Part shown: positions 48,567 through 56,835 of the stretch, piece by piece
How positions within the stretch are numbered: the first letter of the stretch is position 1
Layout of the letters: every line of letters begins with the position of its first letter
Source: Salinicola corii
GTDB taxonomy: Bacteria; Pseudomonadota; Gammaproteobacteria; Pseudomonadales; Halomonadaceae
DNA length: 64,000 bases
Direction: 5' to 3'
Assembly (NCBI RefSeq): GCF_008298015.1
Contig: NZ_VTPX01000002.1
Coordinates: 434,001-498,000, forward strand
The notes under the pieces: generated by a model
Database searches by the model: none
Told to the model about the DNA's origin: nothing
The model's input: only the letters and a program-made list of their open reading frames with translations
Made by a program: the position numbers and the translations under genes

Positions 48567-50084
48567 ATGAAATATCACGATTTACGGGATTTCATCGCGG
48601 CGCTGGAGTCACGCGGTGAACTCAAGCGTGTCACGGTGGAGGTGGATCCCTATCTGGAGATCACCGAGATCTGCGACCGTACCCTGCGCGCCGGCGGGCC
48701 CGCGCTGCTGTTCGAGAATGTCAAGGGCAGCGACATGCCGGTACTGGGGAATCTGTTCGGCACCCCTGAGCGGGTCGCCTTCGGCATGGGGCAGGAGAGT
48801 GTCGAAGCGCTGCGGGAGGTGGGTAAGCTGCTGGCGTTCCTCAAGGAGCCCGACCCGCCCAAAGGCCTCAAGGACGCCTGGGAAAAGCTGCCGATCTTCA
48901 AGCAGGTCATGAGCATGGGGCCGAAGACATTGCGTTCCGCGCCGTGTCAGCAGGTGGTGCTCGAGGGCGAGGATGTGGACCTCGACCGCCTGCCGATTCA
49001 GCACTGCTGGCCCGGCGATGTCGCGCCGCTGGTGACCTGGGCGCTGGTGGTGACCAGGGGGCCGCACAAGTCGCGGCAGAACCTGGGCATCTATCGTCAG
49101 CAGAAGCTCGGCAGGAACCGGCTGATCATGCGCTGGCTGAGCCACCGGGGCGGGGCGCTGGATTTCCGCGAGTGGCAGCAGGCGCACCCCGGCGAACCTT
49201 TTCCGGTGGCAGTGGCGTTGGGCGCCGATCCGGCGACCATCCTCGGTGCCGTGACACCGGTACCGGACACGCTCTCCGAGTACGCGTTCGCCGGGCTGCT
49301 GCGTGGCTCGCGGACCGAGCTGGTCAAGTGTGGCCACGCCGACCTGGAAGTTCCGGCCTCCAGCGAGATCGTACTGGAGGGTTTCATTTACCCGGACGAC
49401 ATGGCGGCCGAAGGACCCTACGGCGATCACACCGGCTACTACAACGAAGTCGAGCATTTCCCCGTGTTCACCGTCGAGCGCATTACCCATCGGCGGGACC
49501 CGATCTACCATTCGACCTATACCGGCCGGCCACCGGACGAACCCGCCGTACTCGGCCTGGCACTCAACGAAGTGTTCGTGCCGATCCTGTGCAAGCAGTT
49601 TCCCGAGATAGTCGACTTCTACCTGCCACCGGAAGGGTGTTCCTACCGCATGGCGGTAGTCACCATGAAGAAGCAGTATCCCGGCCATGCCAAGCGCGTG
49701 ATGATGGGGGTATGGAGTTTCCTGCGTCAGTTCATGTACACCAAGTTCGTGATCGTGCTGGACGACGATGTCGACGCGCGTAACTGGGAAGACGTGATCT
49801 GGGCGATCACCACGCGAATGGATCCCGCTCGGGATACGGTGATGGTGGAGAACACGCCGATCGACTATCTCGATTTCGCCTCGCCGACGGCAGGGTTGGG
49901 ATCGAAGATGGGGCTGGATGCGACCAACAAGTGGCCGGGCGAGACCACGCGCGAGTGGGGCGAGCCCATCGTCATGGATCCGACGATCAAATCGCGGGTC
50001 GACGAGCGCTGGGACAGCTATGGCATCGATATCGCGCCGCCACTGGCGCGGACTGGAAAATCCTCGAATGATGGGGCGGCATGA
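48567..50084 (+). CDS. ubiD: 4-hydroxy-3-polyprenylbenzoate decarboxylase UbiD
   Basis: 505 aa, close to E. coli UbiD (497 aa). It decarboxylates 3-octaprenyl-4-hydroxybenzoate in ubiquinone synthesis using prenylated FMN from UbiX. The prFMN-binding region and the E-x-D-E type active-site segment are in the central part ([11 protein letters not shown]), and it starts [19 protein letters not shown], the usual N terminus. It lies 21 nt before fre, an arrangement also seen in E. coli. Confidence 0.95.
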   Translation: MKYHDLRDFIAALESRGELKRVTVEVDPYLEITEICDRTLRAGGPALLFENVKGSDMPVLGNLFGTPERVAFGMGQESVEALREVGKLLAFLKEPDPPKGLKDAWEKLPIFKQVMSMGPKTLRSAPCQQVVLEGEDVDLDRLPIQHCWPGDVAPLVTWALVVTRGPHKSRQNLGIYRQQKLGRNRLIMRWLSHRGGALDFREWQQAHPGEPFPVAVALGADPATILGAVTPVPDTLSEYAFAGLLRGSRTELVKCGHADLEVPASSEIVLEGFIYPDDMAAEGPYGDHTGYYNEVEHFPVFTVERITHRRDPIYHSTYTGRPPDEPAVLGLALNEVFVPILCKQFPEIVDFYLPPEGCSYRMAVVTMKKQYPGHAKRVMMGVWSFLRQFMYTKFVIVLDDDVDARNWEDVIWAITTRMDPARDTVMVENTPIDYLDFASPTAGLGSKMGLDATNKWPGETTREWGEPIVMDPTIKSRVDERWDSYGIDIAPPLARTGKSSNDGAA

Positions 50085-50104
50085 CGGCAAGTAGCGAGGT
50101 GAAC

Positions 50105-50917
50105 ATGACGGTCAGGACTTTGACCTGCCAAGTGGAGTCCGTCGAGGATCTGACACCCGATGTGTTCCGGGTGATACTGGAGGGGCGTGCCGAGGCGATC
50201 GCCCATGCGCCCGGACAGTATCTCGAACTGGAACTGCAGCCAGACACCTGGGTGCCTTTTTCGATTGCCTGCGCCGAGACCGGCGACGGGCGACTGGAGC
50301 TGCATATTCAACACTGGCCCGAACGCACCCACTCGGCACGCCTGCGGGAGCTGTTGACTCATCGCAACCGACTGTCGGTGCGGCTGCCCAACGGTGAATG
50401 TACGCTCCCCGCCGGTCGCCCGGAGCCCCTGCTGCTGATTGCGGCCGGCACCGGCTTTGCCCAGATCAAGGCCATCGTCGAGGCGGCATTGACCGAAAAC
50501 CCCGATAGAGAAATATCGATCTGGTGGGCGGTGCGTGAGCGTCGCGATCTTTATGCCGAGACCCTGGCCCAGGAATGGGCGCTGAGGTATTCGAACGTGG
50601 CGCTTCACGCCGTGGTCGAGACTCCGGAAGCCGCTCTCGAGAGTTTGCCCGGCATTCACTGGCACACCGGACGTATCGACGAGGTGCTGGCCGACGTTCT
50701 GGGCGGAGAGCCCGGGTCGTTGGTGGGCAGGGAGATCTATCTCGCCGGATCGCCGGGCATGGTCTATGCCTGTGTGGACACGCTGGCGCCGCTGGGGCTC
50801 GCCGAGCATCAGGTGCATTCCGACGTCTTCAGCTATGCGCCACGAGTACCATTCCTGCCACTGCCCGAGGGCGATCCGGCGCAGGCGCCGCTGATGCCGG
50901 GGGAGAGTGAGTCATGA
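50105..50917 (+). CDS. fre: NAD(P)H-flavin reductase
   Basis: 270 aa from the ATG at 50105, preferred over the ATG at 50081 because GAGG lies 5 nt upstream and the following residues align with E. coli Fre. It reduces free flavins with NAD(P)H, possibly for UbiX/UbiD or radical enzymes. A ferredoxin-reductase-like barrel (PFSIA at 51-55) and an NADH-binding domain (AAGTGFA at 113-119) are visible. The Arg usual before PFS is Val50 here. It is longer than E. coli Fre (233 aa) at the C terminus. The stop overlaps folM (ATGA). Confidence 0.85.
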   Translation: MTVRTLTCQVESVEDLTPDVFRVILEGRAEAIAHAPGQYLELELQPDTWVPFSIACAETGDGRLELHIQHWPERTHSARLRELLTHRNRLSVRLPNGECTLPAGRPEPLLLIAAGTGFAQIKAIVEAALTENPDREISIWWAVRERRDLYAETLAQEWALRYSNVALHAVVETPEAALESLPGIHWHTGRIDEVLADVLGGEPGSLVGREIYLAGSPGMVYACVDTLAPLGLAEHQVHSDVFSYAPRVPFLPLPEGDPAQAPLMPGESES

Positions 50918-51606
50918 GCCAATCCCCGATCCTGATAACCGGAGGGGCGCAACGTTTGGGACGTCACTGCGCCGAACGGCTGCTGGATGACGGGCATCCG
51001 GTGATCGTCACCTATCGTCGGGAGCGGGAGACATTGTCGGGGCTACGAGAGCGGGGCGCGGTGACGCTGGCGGCGGATTTTGGGAGTGAAGCCGGGATTC
51101 TCGATTTTATCGCCCGTCTCCGCGACAGCACCTCGAGTCTGCGCGCCATCATCCACAATGCCGGTGAATGGTTGTCGGATCCCGAGCCGGAGGCGGCAGG
51201 AGCCACCTTCGAGCGCCTGTTCCGGGTTCATATGCAGGCCCCGTACCTTATCAATCTGCATGCCAGAAGCCTGTTGGAAGCCTGCCAGGAACCGCAGCGC
51301 GATATCGTGCATATCACCGACAGCGTGGTACAGCGTGGCGCGTCGGGTCAGTCGGCGTATGCTGCCACCAAAGCCGGACTCGAAAGTCTGACTCGATCGT
51401 TCGCTGCCCAGTTCGCGCCGACGATTCAGGTCAACGCCATCGCGCCTGGTCTGGTGATGCTCAACGAGGGGGATGACGGGGATGGCAGTCGCGAGCGGCG
51501 CGTGCCGGGGCCGGGAGTGATCTATCAAACCCTTCGCTATCTGCTCGATAATGATTTCGTCAGCGGTACCGTTGTACCTGTCGATGGTGGTAGATATTCG
51601 GTTTGA
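50914..51606 (+). CDS. folM: Dihydromonapterin reductase FolM (SDR family)
   Basis: 230 aa short-chain dehydrogenase. The cofactor motif TGGAQRLG is at about residues 9-16 and the catalytic Tyr149-x3-Lys153 in AYAATK, with ITDS before it. The FolM-like tail NAIAPGLVMLNEGDD separates it from generic SDRs. FolM makes tetrahydromonapterin, cofactor of phenylalanine hydroxylase in Pseudomonas-type bacteria. It is the last gene of the ubiD-fre-folM unit and is convergent with the anti-sigma gene. Confidence 0.88.
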   Translation: MSQSPILITGGAQRLGRHCAERLLDDGHPVIVTYRRERETLSGLRERGAVTLAADFGSEAGILDFIARLRDSTSSLRAIIHNAGEWLSDPEPEAAGATFERLFRVHMQAPYLINLHARSLLEACQEPQRDIVHITDSVVQRGASGQSAYAATKAGLESLTRSFAAQFAPTIQVNAIAPGLVMLNEGDDGDGSRERRVPGPGVIYQTLRYLLDNDFVSGTVVPVDGGRYSV

Positions 51607-51675
51607 GGGCAAAGGAAGTGAACCTAATTTGCCCGTATCAGAAAAGTTGGCAGGGAGAACATCCCGTCCAGAAAA

Positions 51676-52383
51676 CTACAGCGACACCGTACGGCCGCGG
51701 ATCGGCATGAGTTTGCCATGGTCCATGATCGGCCCTGTCGGTTTACCATCGGGCGCGCCTGCGCTTGGCTCGATGCTGACGGTAAGTCTGATATTGTTCA
51801 ACTGCGTAAGCAGTTGCTTCGGCATTTGCGTCTTCATCTGTCCTTTGCTTGGTAGCATGCCCAGCGAGATAGGTGTGCCGTTATCCATTATCCACAACTC
51901 GCAAGCCTTGCCCTTTGGCATGGGGTCGGGATCGATGGCCTGGATCATCATCGTGCCGTCATTCGATGCGTTGACAATCCAACCAGGCTCCTGATTTCCG
52001 TAATTGATCACGAAGACATATTCGCCAGGCATCATTGCCGGTTCCTGTGGTGTCAGCGCGATCACCGTCAGGATCAGCGCCGCCGCCGTCGCGAGCCCGC
52101 TGAACGCCCGCCAGAAACCTAGTCGTTGCGACAGTCCGGTCTTCAGCCTCAGGCGCGTCGCGATATCTGGCCAAAGCCCTTTGGGAGGCGCGACGGGCTC
52201 CAGTTGCTGGTTGAAGAGTTGCAGCCGTTCGCGCCAGGTTTCGACGCTGTGCTGGAGATCCGCGCTGACCGCCAGCAGAGCCTCGAATTCGGCCCGCTGA
52301 TCGCCCGTCAGGGTGCCCAGGACGTATTCGCCGGCAGCCATCTCGCGCTCCTCGGGATCGGTCAGGCGAAACGTGTCATGCAT
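51676..52383 (-). CDS. Anti-sigma factor, RskA family
   Basis: 235 aa from the ATG at 52383. The cytosolic N-terminal ~95 residues (REMAAGEYVLGTLTG) form the sigma-binding domain; one transmembrane helix lies at about residues 98-115 (ATAAALILTVIAL); the rest is a periplasmic RskA domain ending in SIEPSAGAPDGKPTGPIM. It would hold the adjacent ECF sigma factor inactive. Its start overlaps the sigma gene by 22 nt, so they are translationally coupled. Confidence 0.9.
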   Translation of the reverse strand: MHDTFRLTDPEEREMAAGEYVLGTLTGDQRAEFEALLAVSADLQHSVETWRERLQLFNQQLEPVAPPKGLWPDIATRLRLKTGLSQRLGFWRAFSGLATAAALILTVIALTPQEPAMMPGEYVFVINYGNQEPGWIVNASNDGTMMIQAIDPDPMPKGKACELWIMDNGTPISLGMLPSKGQMKTQMPKQLLTQLNNIRLTVSIEPSAGAPDGKPTGPIMDHGKLMPIRGRTVSL

Positions 52384-52916
52384 GCTTTCAACCTCTCGAG
52401 GCCTCTTCGGACCCAGCTCTTGACGGTGCCCAGCGGCGTGCCCAGGTGGGATGCCAGATCGTGATGTGTCAGGCCCTCGAAAAATGCGAGTTCGAGGGCC
52501 TGACGCTGCTGCGTCGTCAATTCGGTCAAGCAAAGTTGAAGCGACTCTGCCTGTTGATTGATATCGCTCTCGCTCTCGACATCCGATGCGCTCGGCAGTG
52601 TCTCGATGATGGCGTCGCCTTCGGTCTCCTGTGGCCGTTGGCGCCTGAGCCAGTCGATACCGATGTTGCGCGTGAGCGTCGAAAGCCAGGTCATCGGCCG
52701 GGCACGACCGGCGTCGTACTGGCCGGCCACTTGCCACACGCGGAGGTATACCAGTTGCAGACAGTCCTGAGCCGCTGCTTCCTGCCTGACGATACGCAGC
52801 AACTGCGCATACAGATGCGGGCTGGTCGCGCGGTAGAGCTTTTCGAAGGCAGGGCCATCGCCGCGCGCGCAAGCCTGGAGATTGTCGATCAACACGTCAT
52901 GAGGCGGGTAGGCCAT
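52362..52916 (-). CDS. ECF sigma factor (SigK-like)
   Basis: 184 aa from the ATG at 52916; an upstream in-frame ATG would add 29 unrelated residues. Regions sigma-2 (LLRIVRQEAAAQDCLQLVYLRVW, residues about 43-70) and sigma-4 (LTTQQRQALELAFFEGLTHHDLA with the helix-turn-helix GTPLGTVKSWVRRGLERL) are intact. It pairs with the RskA-type anti-sigma factor overlapping its 3' end. The signal and regulon are unknown. It is divergent from the DAHP synthase leader. Confidence 0.9.
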   Translation of the reverse strand: MAYPPHDVLIDNLQACARGDGPAFEKLYRATSPHLYAQLLRIVRQEAAAQDCLQLVYLRVWQVAGQYDAGRARPMTWLSTLTRNIGIDWLRRQRPQETEGDAIIETLPSASDVESESDINQQAESLQLCLTELTTQQRQALELAFFEGLTHHDLASHLGTPLGTVKSWVRRGLERLKACMTRFA

Positions 52917-53021
52917 GAAAGTCCTTTGAATTCTTTCTTTTTCTTGGCTAGCAGTCTCGTCAACGAGATCGAACAAGTAAAGCCCAGAGGGAAGCCTGTC
53001 CACTGTTTGGCACCAAAAGAC

Positions 53022-53049
53022 TTGTCAAACCGTGCCGCCACGTTAGGAT
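53022..53049 (+). promoter_or_regulatory. Candidate promoter of the DAHP synthase leader
   Basis: TTGTCA (53022-53027) and TAGGAT (53044-53049), 16-nt spacing, 50 nt before the leader ORF. Confidence 0.55.
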
Positions 53050-53098
53050 AGAGCCACGACTTCATGCACAGCACGTTTGCGAGAAAGCGGAAAGCGAC

Positions 53099-53224
53099 AT
53101 GACCGAACGCCACGATTCACGTTTCATCGACACCACCAACGCCGTTGGCGGTGCGATGGCGTTTGCGTTCTTCGGTTATGGCTATTGGTTTAGGACTGGC
53201 GTGCCCGCCGGTTGGTCAACATGA
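53099..53224 (+). CDS. Leader peptide rich in Phe, Tyr and Trp (attenuator peptide)
   Basis: 41 aa: ATG at 53099, stop at 53222-53224. Residues 22-31 (codons 53162-53191) read FAFFGYGYWF: eight of ten residues are aromatic. Trp39 is a second Trp codon near the end. The next codon after the run is the rare AGG. An internal ATG at 53156 could start a 22-aa version; GGAAAG upstream of 53099 is a modest ribosome site. Position, just upstream of alternative RNA structures and a terminator before an aromatic-pathway gene, supports a regulatory leader peptide rather than a functional protein. Confidence 0.7.
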   Translation: MTERHDSRFIDTTNAVGGAMAFAFFGYGYWFRTGVPAGWST

Positions 53225-53264
53225 CCTGAACCCGCGAGGCACGCCCGGAACCGGGCTGCCTCCT

Positions 53265-53315
53265 CGCATCAAGAACCCCCGGATGGCAGGCCCACCCGGG
53301 GGTTCTCGCGTTTTT
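53265..53315 (+). terminator. Attenuator terminator of the DAHP synthase gene
   Basis: AGAACCCCCGG (53272-53282) pairs with CCGGGGGTTCT (53296-53306). CGC (53265-53267) can add pairs with GCG (53308-53310) just before TTTTT (53311-53315). It ends 40 nt before the structural gene. Confidence 0.75.
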
Positions 53316-53354
53316 AGGTCTCGATTCTTGAACATCACCTGGAATGAGATCGTT

Positions 53355-54458
53355 ATGGACGCTGCCACATCCGAATTGAAACCGGCCCAGTCGACACCGG
53401 CATCATCATCTTCCGTCAGAGCGCTGCCATTGCCGACGGCGCAGGAACTGCGTCAGAGATTGCCGTTGGGTCCAGCGCTCGAGGCTCGGATCGCCGCGAG
53501 CCGCGAGGCCATTCGGGCCATCGTCGAGGGTGAGGATGATCGCCTGCTGGTCGTCACCGGCCCTTGTTCGATACACGATCCTGTCGCGGCGCTGGAGTAT
53601 GCCGAGCGTCTGGCGGCACTCAATGAAGCACTGGGAGATCGACTGCTGCTGGTGATGCGGGTCTACGTCGAGAAGCCGCGCACCACCGTCGGTTGGAAAG
53701 GGCTGGCCTACGACCCCCACCTCGATGGCAGTGACGACATGGCCGCGGGTCTGGCCATGGCGAGACGGCTGATGCGAGATATTGCCGAGCTGGGCTTGCC
53801 GGTCGCGACGGAACTGCTGCAGCCGATGGCAGCGTCCTACTTCGACGATTTGCTGAGCTGGGTGGCAATCGGCGCCCGTACCACCGAATCCCAGATTCAT
53901 CGTGAACTCGCCAGCGGGCTGGCGGCGGCGGTAGGGTTCAAGAACGGCACTCAGGGCAATGTCGACGTCGCTATCGCCGCCATGCAATCGGCGGCCCATT
54001 CGCATCGCCACTTCGGTGTGACCGAAGACGGTGGCCCGGCGATGATCGAGACGCCGGGCAATTCTGCCACGCATCTGGTGCTTCGCGGTGGGCGGGACGG
54101 GCCCAATCACGATGCCGGGAGCGTTGCCGCCAGTCGCCGGGCGATGTCGCAGGCGGGACTCGAAGCGAGGATCATGGTCGACTGCAGTCATGCCAATTCG
54201 CACAAGGATCATCGACGCCAGACGGAAGTTCTCTACGATGTGCTGAAGCAGCGACTGGCTGGTGACCGAAGCCTGATCGGCGTGATGCTCGAAAGCCACC
54301 TGTTCGAAGGCAAGCAGGCGCTCAACCCCGCTGCGCTGCGCTACGGCGTATCGATCACCGACGCCTGCCTAGGCTGGGAGACTACCGAACAGCTATTGAT
54401 ACGGGTTGCCGCGGGGCTTGGGCAGGAGAGTGAAGAGCGCCGCCCGCAACAGAGTTGA
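53355..54458 (+). CDS. 3-deoxy-7-phosphoheptulonate synthase, class I (AroFGH type)
   Basis: 367 aa from the ATG at 53355. It condenses PEP and erythrose-4-phosphate, the first step to chorismate and Phe, Tyr, Trp. Signatures are VTGPCSIHDP, EKPRTTVGWKG, GARTTESQ and VGFKNGT. The C-terminal SLIGVMLESHLFEG and SITDACLGWETT segments resemble Trp-sensitive AroH more than AroF/AroG; feedback type is inferred only. Expression is probably controlled by the upstream aromatic leader peptide and terminator. It is convergent with the PAP2 gene. Confidence 0.93.
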   Translation: MDAATSELKPAQSTPASSSSVRALPLPTAQELRQRLPLGPALEARIAASREAIRAIVEGEDDRLLVVTGPCSIHDPVAALEYAERLAALNEALGDRLLLVMRVYVEKPRTTVGWKGLAYDPHLDGSDDMAAGLAMARRLMRDIAELGLPVATELLQPMAASYFDDLLSWVAIGARTTESQIHRELASGLAAAVGFKNGTQGNVDVAIAAMQSAAHSHRHFGVTEDGGPAMIETPGNSATHLVLRGGRDGPNHDAGSVAASRRAMSQAGLEARIMVDCSHANSHKDHRRQTEVLYDVLKQRLAGDRSLIGVMLESHLFEGKQALNPAALRYGVSITDACLGWETTEQLLIRVAAGLGQESEERRPQQS

Positions 54459-54494
54459 GCAGGGCTGAGTTGGGAAGTGTGGTATGGCTATGGT

Positions 54495-54522
54495 AGCGCC
54501 CGCGGCCCCAGACGCGGACGCT
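54495..54522. terminator. Hairpin between DAHP synthase and PAP2 gene
   Basis: AGCG-c-CCGCG (54495-54504) pairs with CGCGG-a-CGCT (54513-54522). It is a weak terminator candidate for both convergent genes. Confidence 0.45.
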
Positions 54523-54571
54523 GCCATCATTCTGCTGGAGTAGCCTCGATAGGCTATGTGAGTCGCGCTGT

Positions 54572-56707
54572 CTACTGGACCGTGGCGGCGATACCGCTGT
54601 CGCTATAGCTCAGCTCGACGTTGACATCGCCCGCATCCACGTTGCCGAAGGTACCACTCACGGTAGCGCCGTTGATCAGGGTGAATTTGGTGCCGGCGGT
54701 TGGCCCATCGTCAGCGAAATCCAGCTTCAGCGTGCCGCCTGCGATATAGACCTGCTGGCCGACGGTAATTTGGCTGTTGTCTTCATCCATGGACATCGCC
54801 AACGTGCCATTTTCCATGGTGAGGTTGCCGCCGATTTCCAGCGCCTTGTCATCGGCGGGATTGATCCGCAGTGTCCCGTTTTCGACGTACACGTCGCCCG
54901 TGCCGAAAGCGGAAGCGGAAGCGGCTTCCAGCGTACCGCCCTGCAACAGGATGCCACCGCTGTAGCTGTTGTCGCCGGTCAGGGTCAGCCGGCCGCTGTT
55001 GTCCTGGGTCAGTGTCAGCATGCCTTTGCCGTCAATATCGTTACGCCACCAGTCGTGGGCGTTGAAGCCACCTTCGCTGGCATCCATCGTCACACTGACA
55101 TCGCCATCGAAAGCGCCGTAGCCATCGGCGGCGGTGACCAGGTCCAGACGCCCCCAGCCGTTGCTGTCATCCAGAATCGGATAGCCGGAGTCGATTTCCG
55201 TGGTGGCCAGCACTGCGCGACGCTGCTCATCGCTCAGATAGGGCTGGCGCGACTTCAGCAGCGCTTCGGCACCTGCGGGCACGACCGGATCCTGACCGGC
55301 TTCGTCTTTGTTCTGAGACAGGCCATAGGTCAGACGCTGACGGTACAGCTTCTTGTTGGCGCCATGATCGTCGTAGTCGTTGTTGTCATAGACTGCCGTA
55401 TTGATCATGTTGCCATCGATCAGCCCTGTCTCGTCACTATCGTCGATGCTCTGGTGGGCGAACTCGTAAAGGCTCATGCCTTCGGCTCCTGCCATATCAC
55501 CGAAATACTGCTGGGCCTGCTCGGAGGCAGCTTCGGCTTCGCTCTCTCCACCATTATTCAAGGCGTAGCTGGCAACGCTCAGGGCGTGAATACGTCCGCC
55601 GATCACGTCGACCGGAGAGTGCATGCCCGCGACGATACGATCCTCGCCCAGTTGGGACCCCCGCGTCAGCATTGCCGAATAACGTTGCGGCAGGGCGTAG
55701 GCATAGGCCATCGCGGCGAGATAGCCGGCATTGGTATGGCCGCTGGGATAGCCGCCATCCTTGCGCCGGTTCTCGGTTTCGGCGGTATAGAGTCCGTCGG
55801 CTTCCTTCTCGGCGTCATGCGCGCGGCGCGAGCACATCAGGCCGGGCACGACCTCGACGCTACTGGTGTAGCGGTCGTAGGTAACCGTCGATGCGGTGCC
55901 TTCGCTGTCGGTACAGGTGTAATGCCTGTCGGTGCCGAGGAAGTCGATCTCGCCGCTATCGTTCATGCGCCACGGACGCGGTGTCGAGAAGATGTACTTG
56001 GAGGCGCTGGTGGAGGCGGGCGAGCGCTGGCGGAAGAGATCGACCAGGGAGACGACGGCGCCCAGATCGGCGCTTGTGTTGCCAGCGAAGGCGATATTGT
56101 CATTGTGGGAAGATTGGTAGTTGGCGTCGACCAGGACCTGATCCACTGTCGGCACCGGGATGTCCACATAGGCGTCGGAGCCTTCGACATAGGCTTCGGT
56201 CAAGGGGCCATAGCCGTCGATGACGCTATAGTTTTTGCTGCGCTGATCGTCCAGGAAGGCCAGGATGGCCTGCTCGTCGGTGCGATTCTGCGTCACATCG
56301 ACGACGTACTGGATATTCTCCTTCCAGATCTTGGGGTCGAGGATCGGATCAGGCAGATAATCATCAGGGCCGTTGCCATTGGCGGCATTCTGCCAAGTCT
56401 CGGAGGTCCCATGCCAGATTTCGTTGATTCCGCGTAGTAGATAGGCGATGGGGTTTTGGCCAAGCGTATAGCGTAGGCTGCCGTCGGCATTGTTCTCGGC
56501 GTTATCAACCGAAGGCAGCGGATAGTCGACCTGTGGAATATCCACCGTCTGCTCTGAGCCTAATCCGGTAGGCTTGGCCGGCTTGGTGGCGGCCGATGAG
56601 TCGTCGTGGTCATGATCGTCGTCCGAACAACCAGCCAGCGCTAGTGCTGTCGCGGCCACGATGGCCAGGTACAAATGGTGTTTCTTCAACTTGATTGCGT
56701 CGCTCAT
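54572..56707 (-). CDS. PAP2-family acid phosphatase lipoprotein with autotransporter-type beta repeats
   Basis: 711 aa. The N terminus is a lipoprotein signal (LALAGC, Cys27; +2 Ser predicts outer-membrane sorting) followed by a His/Asp-rich linker. The class A phosphatase catalytic motifs are K237-x6-RP (KYIFSTPRP), PSGH at 321-324 and R357-x5-H363-x3-D367. The last ~165 residues carry repeats like the autotransporter-associated beta strand (GDNSYSGGILLQGGTLEAAS) but no translocator barrel. It is the first gene beyond gspN on the same strand and is a candidate secreted substrate. Confidence 0.85.
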   Translation of the reverse strand: MSDAIKLKKHHLYLAIVAATALALAGCSDDDHDHDDSSAATKPAKPTGLGSEQTVDIPQVDYPLPSVDNAENNADGSLRYTLGQNPIAYLLRGINEIWHGTSETWQNAANGNGPDDYLPDPILDPKIWKENIQYVVDVTQNRTDEQAILAFLDDQRSKNYSVIDGYGPLTEAYVEGSDAYVDIPVPTVDQVLVDANYQSSHNDNIAFAGNTSADLGAVVSLVDLFRQRSPASTSASKYIFSTPRPWRMNDSGEIDFLGTDRHYTCTDSEGTASTVTYDRYTSSVEVVPGLMCSRRAHDAEKEADGLYTAETENRRKDGGYPSGHTNAGYLAAMAYAYALPQRYSAMLTRGSQLGEDRIVAGMHSPVDVIGGRIHALSVASYALNNGGESEAEAASEQAQQYFGDMAGAEGMSLYEFAHQSIDDSDETGLIDGNMINTAVYDNNDYDDHGANKKLYRQRLTYGLSQNKDEAGQDPVVPAGAEALLKSRQPYLSDEQRRAVLATTEIDSGYPILDDSNGWGRLDLVTAADGYGAFDGDVSVTMDASEGGFNAHDWWRNDIDGKGMLTLTQDNSGRLTLTGDNSYSGGILLQGGTLEAASASAFGTGDVYVENGTLRINPADDKALEIGGNLTMENGTLAMSMDEDNSQITVGQQVYIAGGTLKLDFADDGPTAGTKFTLINGATVSGTFGNVDAGDVNVELSYSDSGIAATVQ

Positions 56708-56738
56708 ATAGGTATTTCGCCATTCTTGTGTCGAATCG

Positions 56739-56774
56739 GCCCGGTAGGCATTTCCATATGCCTAATGGCCGGGC
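56739..56774 (-). other. Hairpin between gspN and PAP2 gene
   Basis: GCCCGG (56739-56744) pairs with CCGGGC (56769-56774) and TAGGCAT (56745-56751) with ATGCCTA (56758-56764). No U-run on the minus strand; it may be a gspN terminator or leader structure of the phosphatase gene. Confidence 0.4.
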
Positions 56775-56835
56775 ATGTCATGGTGGAGCGACGAGTAGGC
56801 TAAGCATCGTTTATTATTTGTCGGTGACAGAACGA

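Larger units (their letters stand above)
52917..53354 (+). promoter_or_regulatory. Divergent promoter region and aromatic attenuator leader
   Basis: 438 bases between the ECF sigma factor and DAHP synthase. They contain the promoter at 53022-53049, the leader ORF 53099-53224, and RNA segments that can pair alternatively. GGCGTGCC (53198-53205, within leader codons) pairs perfectly with GGCACGCC (53238-53245). GAGGCA...GCCCG (53236-53247) pairs instead with CGGGC...TGCCTC (53252-53262). GGGCTGCC (53253-53260) can pair with GGCAGGCCC (53285-53293) of the terminator loop. The terminator itself is 53265-53315. Confidence 0.65.

Noticed and set aside
54770-56437. 555-codon open frame antisense to the PAP2 gene
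   Set aside because: Val/Gly/Ala-rich shadow without recognisable domains; the minus-strand phosphatase has signal, motifs and normal context.
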